Positions 10,801-25,800 of a stretch of DNA of 64,000 bases are shown piece after piece (position 1 is the first letter of the stretch; every line of letters begins with the position of its first letter). The stretch is from Imbricaverruca yamaguchii (taxonomy: Eukaryota > Arthropoda > Thecostraca > Neoverrucidae), in the NCBI GenBank assembly GCA_034440575.1, contig JAOTOL010001450.1:434001-498000 (forward strand), in the 5' to 3' direction. Position numbers and translations under genes: made by a program. Under the pieces are notes generated by a model. It made no database searches, was not told the origin of the DNA, and saw nothing but the letters and a program-made list of their open reading frames with translations.

Positions 10801-13800
10801 TCAACGTGTGGACCGTGCCCGGTGAGATGGGCTGGGGGAGGTCCCGGGAGAGGGTGTGGAGAACACGCTCAACGTGTGGACCGTGCCCGGTGAGATGGGA
10901 CGGCAGGGGAGGGTGTGGAGAACACGCTCAACGTGTGGACCGTGCCCGGTGAGATGGGCGGGGGGGGACGGGGGAGGTCCCGGGAGAGGGTGTGGAGAAC
11001 ACGCTCAACGTGTGGACCGTGCCCGGTGAGATGGGCGGGGGAGGGTGTGGAGAACACGCTCAACGTGTGGACCGTGCCCGGTGAGATGGGACGGGAGGAG
11101 AGGGTGTGGAGAACACGCTCAACGTGTGGACCGTGCCCGGTGAGATGGGCGGGGGAGGTCCCGGGAGAGGGTGTGGAGAACACGCTGAACGTGTGGACCG
11201 TGCCCGGTGAGATGGGACGGGAGGGAGGGTGTGGAGAACACGCTCAACGGTGGACCGTGCCCGGTGAGATGGGACGGGGGGGAGGGTGTGGAGAACACGC
11301 TCAACGTGTGGACCGTGCCCGGTGAGATGGGACGGGAGGGGAGGGTGTGGAGAACACGCTCAACGTGTGGACCGTGCCCGGTGAGATGGGACGGGATGGG
11401 AGGGTGTGGAGAACACGCTCAACGTGTGGACCGTGCCCGGTGAGATGGGCGGGGAGGACCGGGAGTCCCGGGAGAGGGTGTGGAGAACACGCTCAACGTG
11501 TGGACCGTGCCCGGTGAGATGGGCGGGGGAGGGTGTGGAGAACACGCTCAACGTGTGGACCGTGCCCGGTGAGATGGGCGGGGGAGGACCCGGGAGAGGG
11601 TGTGGAGAACACGCTCAACGTGTGGACCGTGCCTGGTGAGATGGGACGGGAGGGAGGGTGTGGAGAACACGATCAACCCGCGGACCGTGCCCGGTGAGAT
11701 GGACGGGGGAGGACGGGGGAGTTCTCTGGAGGAGGGTGTGGAGAACACGTTCAACGCGTCAAGCATGCGGTTTGCTTCTGGTTTGGTGCTGATCCTGCTA
11801 TTCACAATGCTGAGCTCTTGGGTGGGAAACCTTTCTATTCCTCTTCCGTCTTCGGGTGGAACATCTTCCCTTCCGTCTTCATCTCCTCTGTTCGGATTTC
11901 ACGCTGCATGCGTGTTTCGATACATGCGAGTTCGAGGTGCCGTTTTGCATTGGTCCAAAAGTTGTGAACTCAAACTATTAGTCTTACATTTCATGCGTGC
12001 ATTTGAGCATGTGTAATCCATCACTTTCCTATATTCTTGCAGCTACCCATCTCTTAAAAGGTAGGCTGGATCTGACCCCCCCCCCCGACAGACTCGCATC
12101 TCTTCATCTCGGAGGAGGCCGGCTGTATCTAACTCCCCCACCCGACAGACTCGCAGCTCTTCATCTCGGAGGAGGCCGGCTGTATCTAACCCTCACCCCC
12201 GACAGACTCGCAGCTCTTCATCTCGGAGGAGGCCGGCTGGATCACAGCGCTGAGCTGGCCGGAGCCGACCGAGGAGGAGGGCGGCGGCGGCGGCCGACGG
12301 CGGCCGGCGCTGCTGCTGGGCCGCGCCGACGGCCAGCTGGTGCTCGTCACCGCCCGCCGACAGCCGGCCGACGGCCGCGACGCCGCCGACGTCGAGTTCG
12401 GCCGGACCGAGCTGGAGCACTGCGGCCGGCGCGGAGGTGACCGGCCCGGCGGCGGCGGCGGGGGGCTCGGTGTCGTGAGATGGTCAGCAGGGTGGGAGGC
12501 CGGGGTGGAGGTGACCGGCCCGGCGGCGGTGTGGTGGGGGGGCTCGGTGTCGTGAGATGGTCAGCAGGGTGGGAGACCGGCGTGGAGGTGACCGGCCCGG
12601 CGGCGGTGGGGGGGTGGTGGGGGCTCGGTGTCGTGAGATGGTCAGCAGGGTGGGAGGCCGGGGTGGAGGTGACCGGCCCGGCGGCGGTGGGGGGCTCGGT
12701 GTCTTGAGATGGTCAGCAGGGTGGGAGGCGGGTGGGGTGGAGGTGACCGGCCCGGCGGCGGTGTGGTGGTGGGGGCTCGGTGTCGTGAGATGGTCAGCAG
12801 GGTAGGAGGCCGGGGTGGGACGGGGCGGGGGCTCAGTGTAGCGAGATAGCCATCAGGGTAGGAGGCCGGGGTGGGGGCCGTGGGTGTCGCGAGATAGAGA
12901 CCATGGTGGGGCTCAGTGTGTCGAGATAGCTAGCAGGGTGGGAGACCGGGGTGGGGATCAGTGGAGCGAGATAGAGACCATGGTGGGGCTCAGTGTGTCG
13001 AGATAGCTAGCAGGGTGGGAGACGGGTGGGGCTCGGTGTCGCGAGATAGAGACCATGGTGGGGCTCAGTGTGGCGAGATAGCTAGCAGGGTGGGAGACCG
13101 GGGTGGGGCTCGGTGTCGCGAGATAGAGACCATGGTGGGGCTCATTGTGGCGAGATAGCTAGCAGGGTGGGAGACCGGGGTGGGGATCAGTGGAGCGGGA
13201 TGACGGGCATGGCTGTGGTAGGAGGTCGGGGTGGGGTGTGTAGCAGGTGTGGCAGCGGGATGGCGGGCATGGTTGTGGTAGGAGGTCGGGGTGGGGGTTC
13301 AGTGTAGCAGGATGGCTGGCAGGGATGTGCTGTCGGACCAGGGTGGGACTCAGTGTAGCGGGATGGCTGGACAGGAATGTGGCGGGGTGGGGGCAGGTGT
13401 TGGCTCTGTGTAGTGAGATAGCCCGCGGGTGTGGAGAGGGCAGAGCTGGGTGCAGTGGGGCATTGAAAGGTCGATCACGGAGTTGCGACGATCGGCATGG
13501 AGAGGGGGTCTCTGTGGAGCGAGAAGCGGTGTGGAGGAGAGGAACTTTGTGTAGTGGCAGAGGTTGGTGGGGCGGGTGAGATAGGCACGGAAAGAGGGAC
13601 ATTGGAGTGGTGGTGGTTGGTCGGCGTCAGTCTTAAGCACTGATCCGTGTAGAGTGATTGCAATACATATGGAGCAACGACAGGAACGAGATGTTGTCTT
13701 CATTGTTAGGTGGCCATGGTTGAGATAATGTTCTGTAATGCCACAACGCGTGTGGCCTTCTGCTGTTGCCGCCTCTGGTATGAGGTGTATATGGTATATA

Positions 13801-16800
13801 TCGTGATACTGTTCTGGTATGTTGCACCCTTACATCCCTCTGTTGCCGCCTCTGGTATGAGGTGCATATGGCATATATGGTGGCACTGTTCTGGTATGTT
13901 GCGCCCTCGCATCCCTCTGGTGTTACCTCTCCGCCTATGTTGCTCCATACAGCGTTCATGAAGAGTCCAGCCCTGACCTGGTCTGCCGTTGTCTCCGGTG
14001 GCGGCCGTTGATGACCTGGTCTGCCGTTGTCTCCGGTGGCGGCCGTTGATGACCTGGTCTGCCGTTGTCTCCGGTGGCGGCCGTTGATGACCTGGTCTTC
14101 CGTTGTCTCCGGTGGCGGCAGTTGATGACCTGGTCTGCCGTTGTCTCCGGTGGCGGCCGTTGATGACCTGGTCTGCCGTTGTCTCCGGTGGCGGCCGTTG
14201 ATGACCTGGTCTGCCGTTGTCTCCGGTGGCGGCCGTTGACGACCGTGGCGGCCGTTGTGTTTCAGTGGCTGTGACGCACCTCAGCTGGCCCCGCTCTGAC
14301 CGCGTGTTCGCGGTGGCGTACGCCGACGGCTGTGTCCAGGTGGCCACCGTCGCTCCGGACGTGCCCGTCGTCACGCTCAACGTCGCAACGGTCAGTGGTC
14401 GGTGCTCAACGGGCGCAGCCATCAATTGCCACCACACTGGGGTGTCGCAACGGTCAGTGGTCGGTGCTCAACGGGCGTGGCCGTCAATTGCCGCCACACT
14501 AGGGTGTCGCAACGGTGGGCGCTGTATGACCGAAGCAGTCGAAGCGCCCCAAAGCCCAAATAACTAACTAAGGGTGTCGCAACGGTCAGTGGTTGGTGCC
14601 CAACAGATATTACAGACACACTGGGATGTCGCAACAGTTAGTGGTTGGTCATCAACAGATATTGCAGTCACACTGGGGTGTTGCAACGGCCAGTGGTCGG
14701 TGCCCAGCAGGCGTTATTGTGTGTCAAAATGGTCAATAGTTAATACCGTGATAGAGCCGTCTCACTCGCTGTTTCACGGTCCGTATTTAATGTCGATTAA
14801 CCCAGCCTTTGCGTTGTAACGGCCGATGACATGCTAAACCACACGTGACGTCACGGGGTTCCGTGGTTGATGTAGATACAAACAAAAGTATGCTGCTTCA
14901 TCTGCATGTCTCTGGGAAGCCCATTATGTTACGGCAATGCCGCTGAGCAGGGAACGTGGCTTCATCTTCCACCGGACTGGTGGAAGAATCTTTCCGTTGA
15001 TTGGTCGGGTCGGTGTTTAGTTCCGCCGTGGCCCGGCAGGGTGTGCTGGCGTCACTCGTTGGGTCGGTGTGTGTTGGTTATTAGTTCCGCCGCGGTTCAG
15101 CAGGGTGTCCTGTTGGCTGGGCCGGTCCGTGTTGGTTATTAGTTCCGCCGTGGTTCAGCAGGGTGTGCTGTTGTCGGCTGGGCCGGTGTGTGTTGGTTGT
15201 TAGTTCCACGTTGGTCCGGCATTGTGTGTCGGTTGTTAGTTCCACCGTGGTGTGTGTTGGTTGTTAGTTCCACGTTGGTCCGGCATTGTGTGTCGGTTGT
15301 TAGTTCCACCGTGGTCCGGCAGGGTGTGCTGTCGTCGCTGGCGCTGTCGCAGCACGCCGGCCTGCTGGCCGTGTCGGCCGACGCGCCCGAGGTGTGCCTG
15401 TTCGCCTCCGCCGACGGCCGACGCTGGCAGTCGCTGCCGCCGCTGCCGCTGGAGGCGCCACCCGTCACCGTCTGCTGGCACCCGGCCGACGGTGAGCGGC
15501 TCCGGACCGGTCCGAGCGCAGGGCCGCCCCCTGTCGCACCCGGCCGAGGCGCGCCGAGTGCTGCCTCCACACTGGGGGATCGCCTGTAGGATTTGTCATA
15601 TACCGCATCACATATACTGCTACACCATCTGTAATTCAGTTTGATGTATGGGCGCTGCATGACCAATGCAGTCGATGGCCCCTAAAGCCCAATAGCCAAC
15701 CAGTTTGATGTATGATCAACGCAGTCGATGCGCCTGTAATCCCGAGTAATCCTGAGCCAGGGGGACGAGCAGTCTAGGGGTAAGTTGCCTGTCTCGCAAT
15801 CGAAAGGTTGCGGGTTCGAGTCTCCCCTGTCGCCACTCTTCGCCCGCGGCCAACCGGCGTGACAGATTGGCGACGCTGCATGACTGAACGGTCGATGTGT
15901 TGTGAAACCAATAATCAACCAACCCCAACCCAATTCAGTTCCGGGCCGTAGTGTGAAGCCATGTGTATAACGATGAGAGTGCTGATGTATGACCTGTCTG
16001 ACATTGGTGGTGGTCGTGACCACGACGCACTCGGGAGCTGCGGCCATGTGGCGCCGTCTGCCTCTTACCCTGGCAGGAAGGGTGGGCACCGTGGGGACTC
16101 GAACCCCGTACCTCTGGCGTGCCAGACGCTCAGCTTATCCACTGAGCTACCGACGCCGCTGCGCCTGTCCGGCATTCTGTGACACTGAAGGCCGCTAGCT
16201 GTGCCGACCGCGCGTCGGCAGGTGCGCAGTCGGCCGTCGCGGGACTGATTCTGCAGCAGTGTGTGGAGCCTGCGGTGGTTATCGCTCTGTGGCATGTGGC
16301 TGTATGCTGCAGATGTTTAGGCTGAGGTGGACTCATTCGCCCTGCGGCATAGTCACTAATGGCGCGTCACTAGATCTTACCTTGCCCTTTTCCAGGGCAG
16401 AGGATCGCAGTAGCTCAGGCAGTAGGACGTTCGGCTCCTGCTAGTAGGGTCGTGGATTCAAATCCCGCAGCTGGCGGGATTGTCGGGTTCGCCCGCGATT
16501 AATCGGCGTGAGGTGTTGACGCTGTATGGCCTGATGATCGAATGCATCATAAAATAACCAAAATTCCTTCCTCAGAGCATCTGCGGTTTTGCACTTCCTC
16601 TTTCAGCACCCTTGGCTACACGCTGTACCCCGATGCCAGTAGCTGCAGACTGTACAGTATTCCTGTGTCGTTTGCTGGTAGTCGGCGACAGTGTGTGGCT
16701 GTGGATGTCACCCCTCCCCCTGTCTCTGCAGAGTTGGCGACATCGACCGCGCGGCTGTGGACGTCACCCCCACCCCACCCCACTGTCTCGGCAGTCGGTG

Positions 16801-19800
16801 ACAGTGTGCGGCTATGGAACTCCCCTCTTGTCTCGGCAGAGTCGGCGATAGTATGCGGCTATGACCTGGAACTCCCTCTTGTCTCGGCAGAGTCGGTGAC
16901 AGTGTGCGGCTATGGAACTCCCCTCTTGTCTCGGCAGAGTCGGCGATAGTATGCGGCTGTGGACCTCACCCCCCTCCCCGTCTGTTATATGACCTATGCA
17001 GTCGACGCGCCCCTAAACTACAATACCTTCTCCGTCTCGGCAGAGTCGGCGACAGTGTGCGGCTATGGATCCCCTCCTGTCTCGGCAGAGTCGGCGACAG
17101 TGTGCGGCTATGGACCTCCCCTTGTCCGGCAGAGTGCGAAGGTGCGGCTATGGACCTCCCCTCCTGTCCCGGCAGAGTCTGCGACAGTCAGTATGCGGCT
17201 ATGGACCTCCCCTCCTATCCCAGCAGAGTCTGCGACAGTCAGTATGCGGCTATGGACCTCCTCTCTCGTCTCGGCAGAGTGCGACAGTGTGCGGCTATGA
17301 CCTCCCCCCCGTCTGGGCAGAGTCGCGACAGTGTGCGGCTGGACCTCCCCCCGGGTCTGCGACAGTGTGGAGGAGCGGTCCCCCTCCTGTCTCGGCAGAG
17401 TCTGCGACAGTGTGCGGCTATGGACCCCCCCCCTCTGGGCAGAGTCTGCGACAGTGTGCGGCTATGGACCCCACCCCTTGTGTCGGCAGAGTCTGCGACT
17501 CGGCGCGGCTCGCAGCTGCTGCTGTGCGGCGCCATGGACGGCACCACTGCCGTGTGGCTGGCCAGCCCGGCCGGAGGCACCTGGACCAGCCGACGCTGTC
17601 TGCGGCTGCGGGGACACCCCAGCTACCCGGTCACGGCGGTGGCGGCGCACCCCGCCGGTCTGACGCTGGCCACAGGTGAGAGGCGGCCGGACACGACAGT
17701 GGCGGCTGACGGGGGCCGCTCGTGGCGGCTGACGCGGGCCGCTCGTGGCGGCTGACTCGGGCCGCTCGTGGCGGCTGACGCGGGCCGCTCGTGACGGCTG
17801 ACGCGGGCCGCTCGTGGTGGCTGACTCGGGCCGCTCGTGGCGGCTGACGCGGGCCGCTCGTGGCGGCTGACTCGGGCCGCTCGTGGCGGCTGACGCGGGC
17901 CGCGAGTGGCGGATGACGCGGGCCGCGAGTGGCGGATGATGCGGGCCGCTCGTGGCGGCTGACGCGGGCCGCGAGTGGCGGCTGACACGGGCCGCTCTTG
18001 ACGGCTGACGCGGGCCGCTCGTGACGGCTGACGCGGGCCGCTCGTGGGAGCGTGATGGGGTGACTCCCAGGCCAGCTGGAGTTCTAGCTGCTCGCGGGAT
18101 GGTCGTGTGCACCATCAAGGTGACGGGCCAGGGCATGCCAGAAAGGATACGTGGTGACATCCGGAAGGGAAGTGACGGGTAGACTGGGCGCCAGAATGCG
18201 ATGTGCGTAGTCCCAAGTCTTGAAGATGCTTGGTGGTACTAGCACCAGTTACGATCGTTTAAACAGCGGTGTTCTCGCAGGAGCGCAGTTTGTTGTGGGC
18301 TCGGTGTGCCCCCTGTTAACGAACTATTGAGCTGACGCAATGCTGTGTGAGACCTTTGGAATGGCGTCTTCGCATTGTTGACCATGCTTTTAGTTGTCTG
18401 AATGGGTGCTATATGATCAACATGGTCGATGCGCCCTAAAGCCGAAATAACTAACTAACTACTTGTCTGAAGAGCTAATATAAAGATGTTCGTACATTTG
18501 TCGCCATGGACTCTGCATCATGTGCATATAATATCCCAACCATCTGTCTTGCTCCCTTCTGCGTCCACTTTGTGTAGGCACGTGCTAGGTTGTTTCAGTG
18601 ATATCGGTATGTTCGTATACGTCGGCATATTGAATGTGCATGCATGTTGAGTTTTGCAGGGCGCTCCAAGTGTATGGTTCGTATGACGAATGTGTAAACA
18701 TGTGTTGTTGAGGCTGCTTCAAGTGCATGGTCGGTGTGGTGAACATGTGCACGTGGTGTGGTGTTTGATGAGTATTGTGCAGGGGACGAGTAGCCTAGAG
18801 GTAAGTCGCCCGTCTCACAATCGAAAGGCAGTGGGTTCGAATCTCACCTGTCGCTACTCTTCGTCCGCGACCAATTGGCGTGAGAGATTGGCGATGCTAC
18901 ATGACTCAACGGTCGATGTGTCGTAAAGCCAATAACCTGACCTGATGAGTATTGTGCACGTGTTGTGACGTGTTCCAGGCTGCTTCAAGGGTATGATCGG
19001 CATGGTGAACGTCTGGTCGCTGGTGGACGGCGCGCTGCTGCAGACGCTGGTCGGCGCCGGCGGTGTCTACAGTCTCGCCTGGATGGACGACGTTGCGCTG
19101 GCCGCAAGTTTCGCCCGCTCGAAGGTGAGCCCCGCCGAGTTGTACTGGAAGAGGCGACAGTGCCGCCCCCACCCCGGGTCCAGTTGGACGGTGGGTGGCG
19201 TTCGTCGGGACTGGGCTGGAGCTGAGCCCTCACCAGCAATGGTGCTACCAGCGCAACACCAGGACGTAGAGCCTTTATCGTTATCGTGTGTGAGGCGGTG
19301 TGCTGAAGCTTGACCAATCAGCGATCGGATGGCGACGCTGCTCCGTTGCACCGTTGGCGAAAAGTGGCCGGACGGCCTCCGGACTGGATTTCTGACAACT
19401 GAGAGGACGGGAGGGGGTCCGGTGGTGAAGTGCCCGTCCCCCGACCGAAAGGTTGTGGACTCGAGCCACACCTGTCGCTGCCAGTCGGCGTGAGAGGTTG
19501 GCCACGCCTTGTGATCCAACAGTCGACGCATCGTGAAGCCAATGGCCAGCATCTGGTGACGGGTCAAGTTTCGATGGTGTGGGTGTTGACGTGCCCTGGT
19601 GACCCCGATGCCCGTCACAGGAATTAGTGTCCGGGATGGGAGGTGCGGCGACAGGTGTCGTCAGGTGTCGGGCGACCTGACCTGACCCGTCCGCCTGGCC
19701 GCAGGACGTGGCGACCTTCTCGGTCGAGCCGGCCGAGCTGCGGCGTCTGCAGCCGCTGGCCACCACCAGGGCGGCGCTGGTGTCGCTCGGCGTGGACCGC

Positions 19801-22800
19801 CTGCACCACATGCCGTGCCTGCGCCTGCTGCTGGTGCTGCTGCCGCAGCTGATGGCGCAGCAGTACACCTTCGAGAAGCCGACCGGTGAGACGCGCCGAC
19901 GGCCGGCGTCCAAGCCGGCGGTCGGTTCTGGTTGGGGCAGTATCTGCGATGGTTAGGGTAGTGTTGGCACATTTATTGAGTCTTAAGCTTAGTAGCGACA
20001 TATCTGGCTCGGCGGTCCACTAATGTGTAAGGTCTCCATGTTGAGAAGTTAGGGTAGAAAGCGATACATCGTGAGAACAGTGTTACATGCTGAATTAAAT
20101 ATGTTAATTTATTCGCATGTTAAGTGGCCCGTCTTAACTGCATCCTACAGATCTATCGTATTGTTGCTATCAGCTATTATTGATTCCCTTCAGCTTCAGG
20201 GGCTGTTAGTTTTGTACCCTACACTCAAATACAACTGCATAAACTGTGCAAACAACTGTATAAACACACTTTCACGCAAAATGTACGCATTTATTGAGCT
20301 TGATATCTACATAGATATCTACATCTACATACATAGCAAAAGTAGACTGTTCCATTGCCAGGTTACACCCAATTGAGGATGGATTTTGACCCGTTGGGAG
20401 TTTACCTGTAGCAGAGTGTCAGCCCGACAGTCCGTCTGGCCACCGCGCCGGCCTCAGCTGTGTGTGACTGTGCGTGTGTTACAGTGGTGGCCGGCGACCA
20501 GCTGGTGCACAGCGGCTACCTGCAGGCGCTGACGTCGCTGGCGCTGGCGCTGCAGCTGGACCGCGTGCTGTGCTACCAGCCGGCGCCCGTCTACTGTAGC
20601 CACCTGCAGCGCGGTCAGTGGCGCAGCAGCCAGCGGTGGCGTAGCCGCGTGCGGCACTCTGAGCTCGTGGTCGTAGTCGTAGTCTGTGGTGTGGTCGGCG
20701 TAGTACGTTGTGTTAGTAACGTGGATACGATAATGTCGCCGCCTCTAGAAGTGGAGCAGCTTGTACTGGTATAACTCCCTGTGGTACCTCATAGTCAGTG
20801 TGTTAGTATTGGCCGGACGCGTAGCTACATTGCTGTAGCCACATTGGTGTATCTAACACAGTAGTCATGTGGCCTTCAGTAGCAGCGGTGCGGTCGGACA
20901 TTTTGTAAGGGGAGGTATCCAGCATCCAATGGACCCCCATTTCCAGGTGCACCTGTGCCTCCCTTCCAGGGAATCTGTCGCTAGAGAATGGGGGGGGGGG
21001 GGCAAGCTGTAGTCTACTTAGCCCTCTGCCTATACCTCTGTTCAGTGTCATTGTAACTATCTACTACGTAGTCGGTGTCAATGGTGTAGCCAGTGTGATC
21101 ATTGGCGCAAGCTGTTTAGTTAGTGATTATATTTAGCTGGAGTACATTATATGGTAGGGTATGGTAGAACATGGTGCATTATCATTTCCGTGATAACCAA
21201 TGATAAATTATTCGTGAAATAGGGTGGAATATACAACTTTCTGAACACTCAATCGACATCCTTCTCCAAGAAGTATTGACATCCTGTTACTTGATGTGTG
21301 CTTATGGAGTATTCATCTATCATTTCTATAGTATCTTGTTTATAAGTATCATGTTCATGCTCTCGATAAGGAATGGTGATGCCCGAACATTTCGCAATGC
21401 AGGTTGAGGTAAAGGCATTACCTATAATGTGACCTACACCATCAGAAAATCTTAGTAGAACATCAATTGTATTTTGAATAACATCATTTTCATGACAAAT
21501 TTTGACATCCTACTCTCCTTGTTCGACATCTCACACCCAACGAAAAACTATTATTTTAACCCTGGTGATAACTCAGCGTCGGGCCTGGCGATGTGGTATA
21601 AAACCGAGCAAGTAAACCAGCACCAATATATAGAGTCGGTCATAGTTCCAGGAGGATCAGCCATTGCTTGGTCCATGCTGTTTTTCTTTGTTACCCGGCT
21701 GACATCAGTGCTCGAGATGAGCTGGTCGTGAAGTGAGTGGGCTCCATGTTTACCGTCCTGGCAGTGTTGACTGGACAATGTGGCGGCATTGTCGACCCGG
21801 CCCCCGGGCGGGGTGTCCACCGTTGGCCGGCGTGACCGAGAGCCCCCGCCCGCAGTTCCCGAGTGGGCGTGGCTGCTGAGCTACTGCCGGGCGGCGCACG
21901 TGGCGCACTCGCTGCTGACCCGCCAGCCGCTGCCCGAGCTGTTCCTCGCCACCGAAGGTGGGTGCGGCTGGCGGCGCGCCGTGTGTCCGTGTCGCCACAC
22001 TGTGCGGCCGGCAGGCTGGCGCTGCCGTCTGTGTGCGGCGGCGGCGATGCGTTACAGTGACAATGCCGATGACGTGTGAATTGTGGATTGTGTGTGGGGC
22101 TTCAGCGATCGGCGCTCTCTGTTGGTGCTCTTCTGGACGTGTGTTGTCAAGTTGCCGTCGCTTAAAGTCAAATGGCTGCGAACGGTGATGGAGCTCGGCC
22201 CCTGTTGGTGTAACCACACCCTCGACTCGTCTATAGGCGCGATCAGAACGCTTGCGGTGGCCACTCCCGTCGATGTCACCTGCCCCCTCCCATCCGACCA
22301 TCCCGGCGGTGGTGCCTGCCCCTCCTCTGACCTCCCGGTCGGTGTTGCCTGACCCCTCCTCTGTGACCACCCCATCGATTTTACCTACCCCTCCCCTCTG
22401 ACCATCTCGTCGGTGTTACCTGCCCCCTCCCTTCTGACCATCCCCGACGAGGTTGCCTGCCCCTCCACTCTGATCACCCCATTGGGGTTACCTGCCCACT
22501 CCTGACAATCATGTCAGTGTTACCTGCCCCCCGTCGGTGTTACTTACCCTCTAACCGCGCCGTCGGTCGGCAGCCGACGACGAGGAGGAGGCCGAGACGG
22601 AGCCGCGCGCCGCCGACAACGGCGCCTGGACGCTGGCGCAGGACGCCGAGCTGATGGCCTGGGCCACCCAGCACCCGCACGACTGGCAGCTGGGCGGCGG
22701 CTGCAGCTCCTACCTCTGGGGCTCGGGCCGCCACGGGCAGGTGAGCCCGGCCCGGCCGTCCTCAGCGACAGCGTTGTCGCCCAGCTGTGTCTGCTGTCCT

Positions 22801-25800
22801 TGCGGCTGCCGTGATGGTGGCGGCCTTACCATCCTGGCGGCCGCCTTCCGGTCCGGATGGTGGCGGCCTCACCATCCTGGCGGCCTCCGCGCGATGGCGG
22901 CCTCCGCTTCCTGGTCCGGGTGGTGGCTACCACCGCTACGAGGTTGTCCGTGGCCACTGCTGTCTCTGTGCGTGTGTGACCTGGCGGCGCCCCCGGAGCC
23001 GTTGGTTCACTCTGTGACTGCGTGGTCGCTGCTGTCTCTCTGTGAATCTGTTGGCCTTGGCGTCCGCAGCTGTAGCTATGCATGACTACTCCTGCCTGTC
23101 CTGCGTGAGTCTGTCTCGTTACGTCTCTGCTTCCACATTTTCGTTTCCATGAGTGTCCCCGTTGTGTGTAGTCACCCGTGTGTCTGCTCATCTCTTCCGT
23201 TTGCGTGTTGGTATGCTTGTGTATCCCTGTGTGTATGACGGTCCTTTCCGCTCGACGTGTTCCGCCTGTCTGCTGATCCTCTCCCGACTCACCGTGTCTG
23301 ACTGCTCACGTATCTCCGTCTCGATGACTATTCTCTCTGTGTGTTTCCCGCCGTATGTCTGTCGATCCTCTCCTGTCTCGCCGTGTCTGTCTGCTGATCC
23401 TCTCCCGTCTTGCCGGATCTGTCTGCTCGCGTATCTCCGTCTCGATGACTGTTCTCTCTGTGTGTTTTCCCCGTCTGTCTGCTGATCCTCTCCCGTCTCG
23501 CCGTGCCCGTGTCTCCCGTCCGCCGTGTGGCCGCTCCGTGCCCACACCGCTGACCTGACCGCCGGCGACCTGCCCCAGCTGACGGACACGCGCTCGACGT
23601 TCTCGCCGAGCCTGGCCCAGTCGTTCAGCACGGCGCAGACGGTGGTGTGCGGCCAGAACTGCACGTTCGTCATCCAGGCCAACGGCACCGTGCTGGCCTG
23701 CGGCGAGGGCAACTACGGCCGGCTGGGCCAGGGCAACAGCGACGACCTGCACGTGCTCACCATCATCAGCGGACTGCAGGGTCAGTGCCGGCCCGGCACT
23801 GGATGGCGAGGTGGCCGGGCGGGTGGTGATGGCTGTGGTGGGATAGTATGGGTACAATCGTTTTCTCTAGGCAGTCGGGCCAGGAGTCTGATGGGAGTGA
23901 TAAATGCTGGGTCTGATGGGAATGCTGATTTTTTGTTGTTGTCAGCAGTGTAAAATGTGTAGCGCGTTTCTGGTTCTTTTTCTTCTCAATCTTACTTGAC
24001 AATACAAATAAATATGTTGGGCGATATTCACTACCACGGCCAACATTCCATGGAATGCAAGGATGTAATTTCTGCATGGTAGGTGTTTCACGTTATGCGA
24101 CGACCTGTCACACGGTTCCCCACGCCCGTGGGTACATAAATACAGTAACCTAAGTAAAATGGAAGCACAGTATTTCTTAACTAAATTCATTTAAATATAA
24201 CAAATGCCATGATATATATTTTTACCTCAACATGAGCGTATCTACCGTTTAGGTGTAATTTGCCGCCCAGATTGTCTAATCGTGTTGCATTGAACGGTGC
24301 CGGGCAGGTGCATTTCGGGGTCTGTGCTGGGCTGACACCAGGCCGGCTGGGCAGGCTTCGTGTCTGTGTCTGGGTCTGTGCTGGACGCGAAGGCAGGCTT
24401 CGTGTCTGGGTCTGTGCTGGGCGGGTGGGCAGGCTTCGTGTCGGGGCATGTGCTGGGCTGGACGCCAGTGACACCAGGCCGGCTGGGCAGGCTTCGTGTC
24501 TGGGTCTGTGCTGGACGTGTAGGCAGGCTTCGTGTCGGGGCCTGTGCTGGACGTGAAGGCAGGCTTCGTGCCTGGGTCTGTGCTGGGCGGGTGGGCAGGC
24601 TTCGTGTCGGGGTCTGTTCTGGGTGGGTGGGCAGGCTTCGTGTCGGGGCATGTGCTGGGCTGGACGCCATTGACACCAGGCCGGCTGGGCAGACTTCGTG
24701 TCTGGGTCTGTGCTGGACGTGTAGGCAGGCTTCGTGTCGGGGCATGTGCTGGGCTGGACGCCAGTGACACCAGGCCGGCTGGGCAAACTTCGTGTCTGGG
24801 TCTATGCTGGGCGGGTGGGCAGGCTTCGTGTCGGGGCATGTGCTGGGCTGGACGCCAGTGACACCAGGCCGGCTGGGCAGGCTTCGTGATTGTGCAGCTG
24901 TCGACGTCGACCGGCTCTGACGGCCACTCGCTGGCGCTGGCCGAGTCGGGCGAGGTGTTCTCCTGGGGCGACGGCGACTACGGCAAGCTGGGCCACGGCA
25001 ACTCGGACCGGCAGCGGCGGCCGCGCCAGGTGGAGGCCCTCCAGGGGGAGGAGGTGGTGCAGGTGAGGACGCGTCCCAGGGTAAGGGGAGAGGTGGTGGT
25101 GCAGGTAACGACGCGGCTCATGCTCAGAAAAGGAGGTGGTGCAGGTGAGGACGCGTCCCAGGATCAAGAGAGGAGGTGGTGCGGGTGAGGACGCGGCCCG
25201 AGCTTAGGAGAGGAGGTGATGCAGGTGAGGATGCGGCCCAGGATTAGGGGAGAAGAGGTGGTGCAAGTGAGGATGCCACCCGGGCTCAGGAGAGGAGGTG
25301 GTGCAGGTGAGGACGCGTCTCGGGATCGAGAGAGGAGGTGGTGCAGGTGAGGATGCGGCCCGGGTTCAGAAGAGGATGTGGTGCAGGTGAGGACGCGGCC
25401 CAGGATAAGGGGAGATGTGTTGGCGCAGGTGAGGATGCGTCCCAGGATCAGGAGAGGAGGTGGTGCAGGTGAGGACGCTGCCCAGGATAAGGTGAGAGGC
25501 GGTAGTGCAGGTGAGGACTCGGCCCGGGCTCAGGAGAGGAGGTGGTGCAGGTGAGAATACGTCCCAGGATCAGGAGAAGATGTTGTGTAATTGAGGACAC
25601 GTCCCAGGATCAGGAGAGGAGCCGGCGCAGGTGAGGACACGGCCTGGGCTTAGCCGTAGGTTTGGGTGTAGGTGGCACAATCTCTCCATCCAAGGAGAGG
25701 TGATGAAGGCGAGGGCACGGCTATGGCTCAGTAAAGGACACAGCCTGGTCTTCGGCGTGGGAGCCCTCCAGAGAAAGTAGGTAATGCAGGTGAGAACGCG

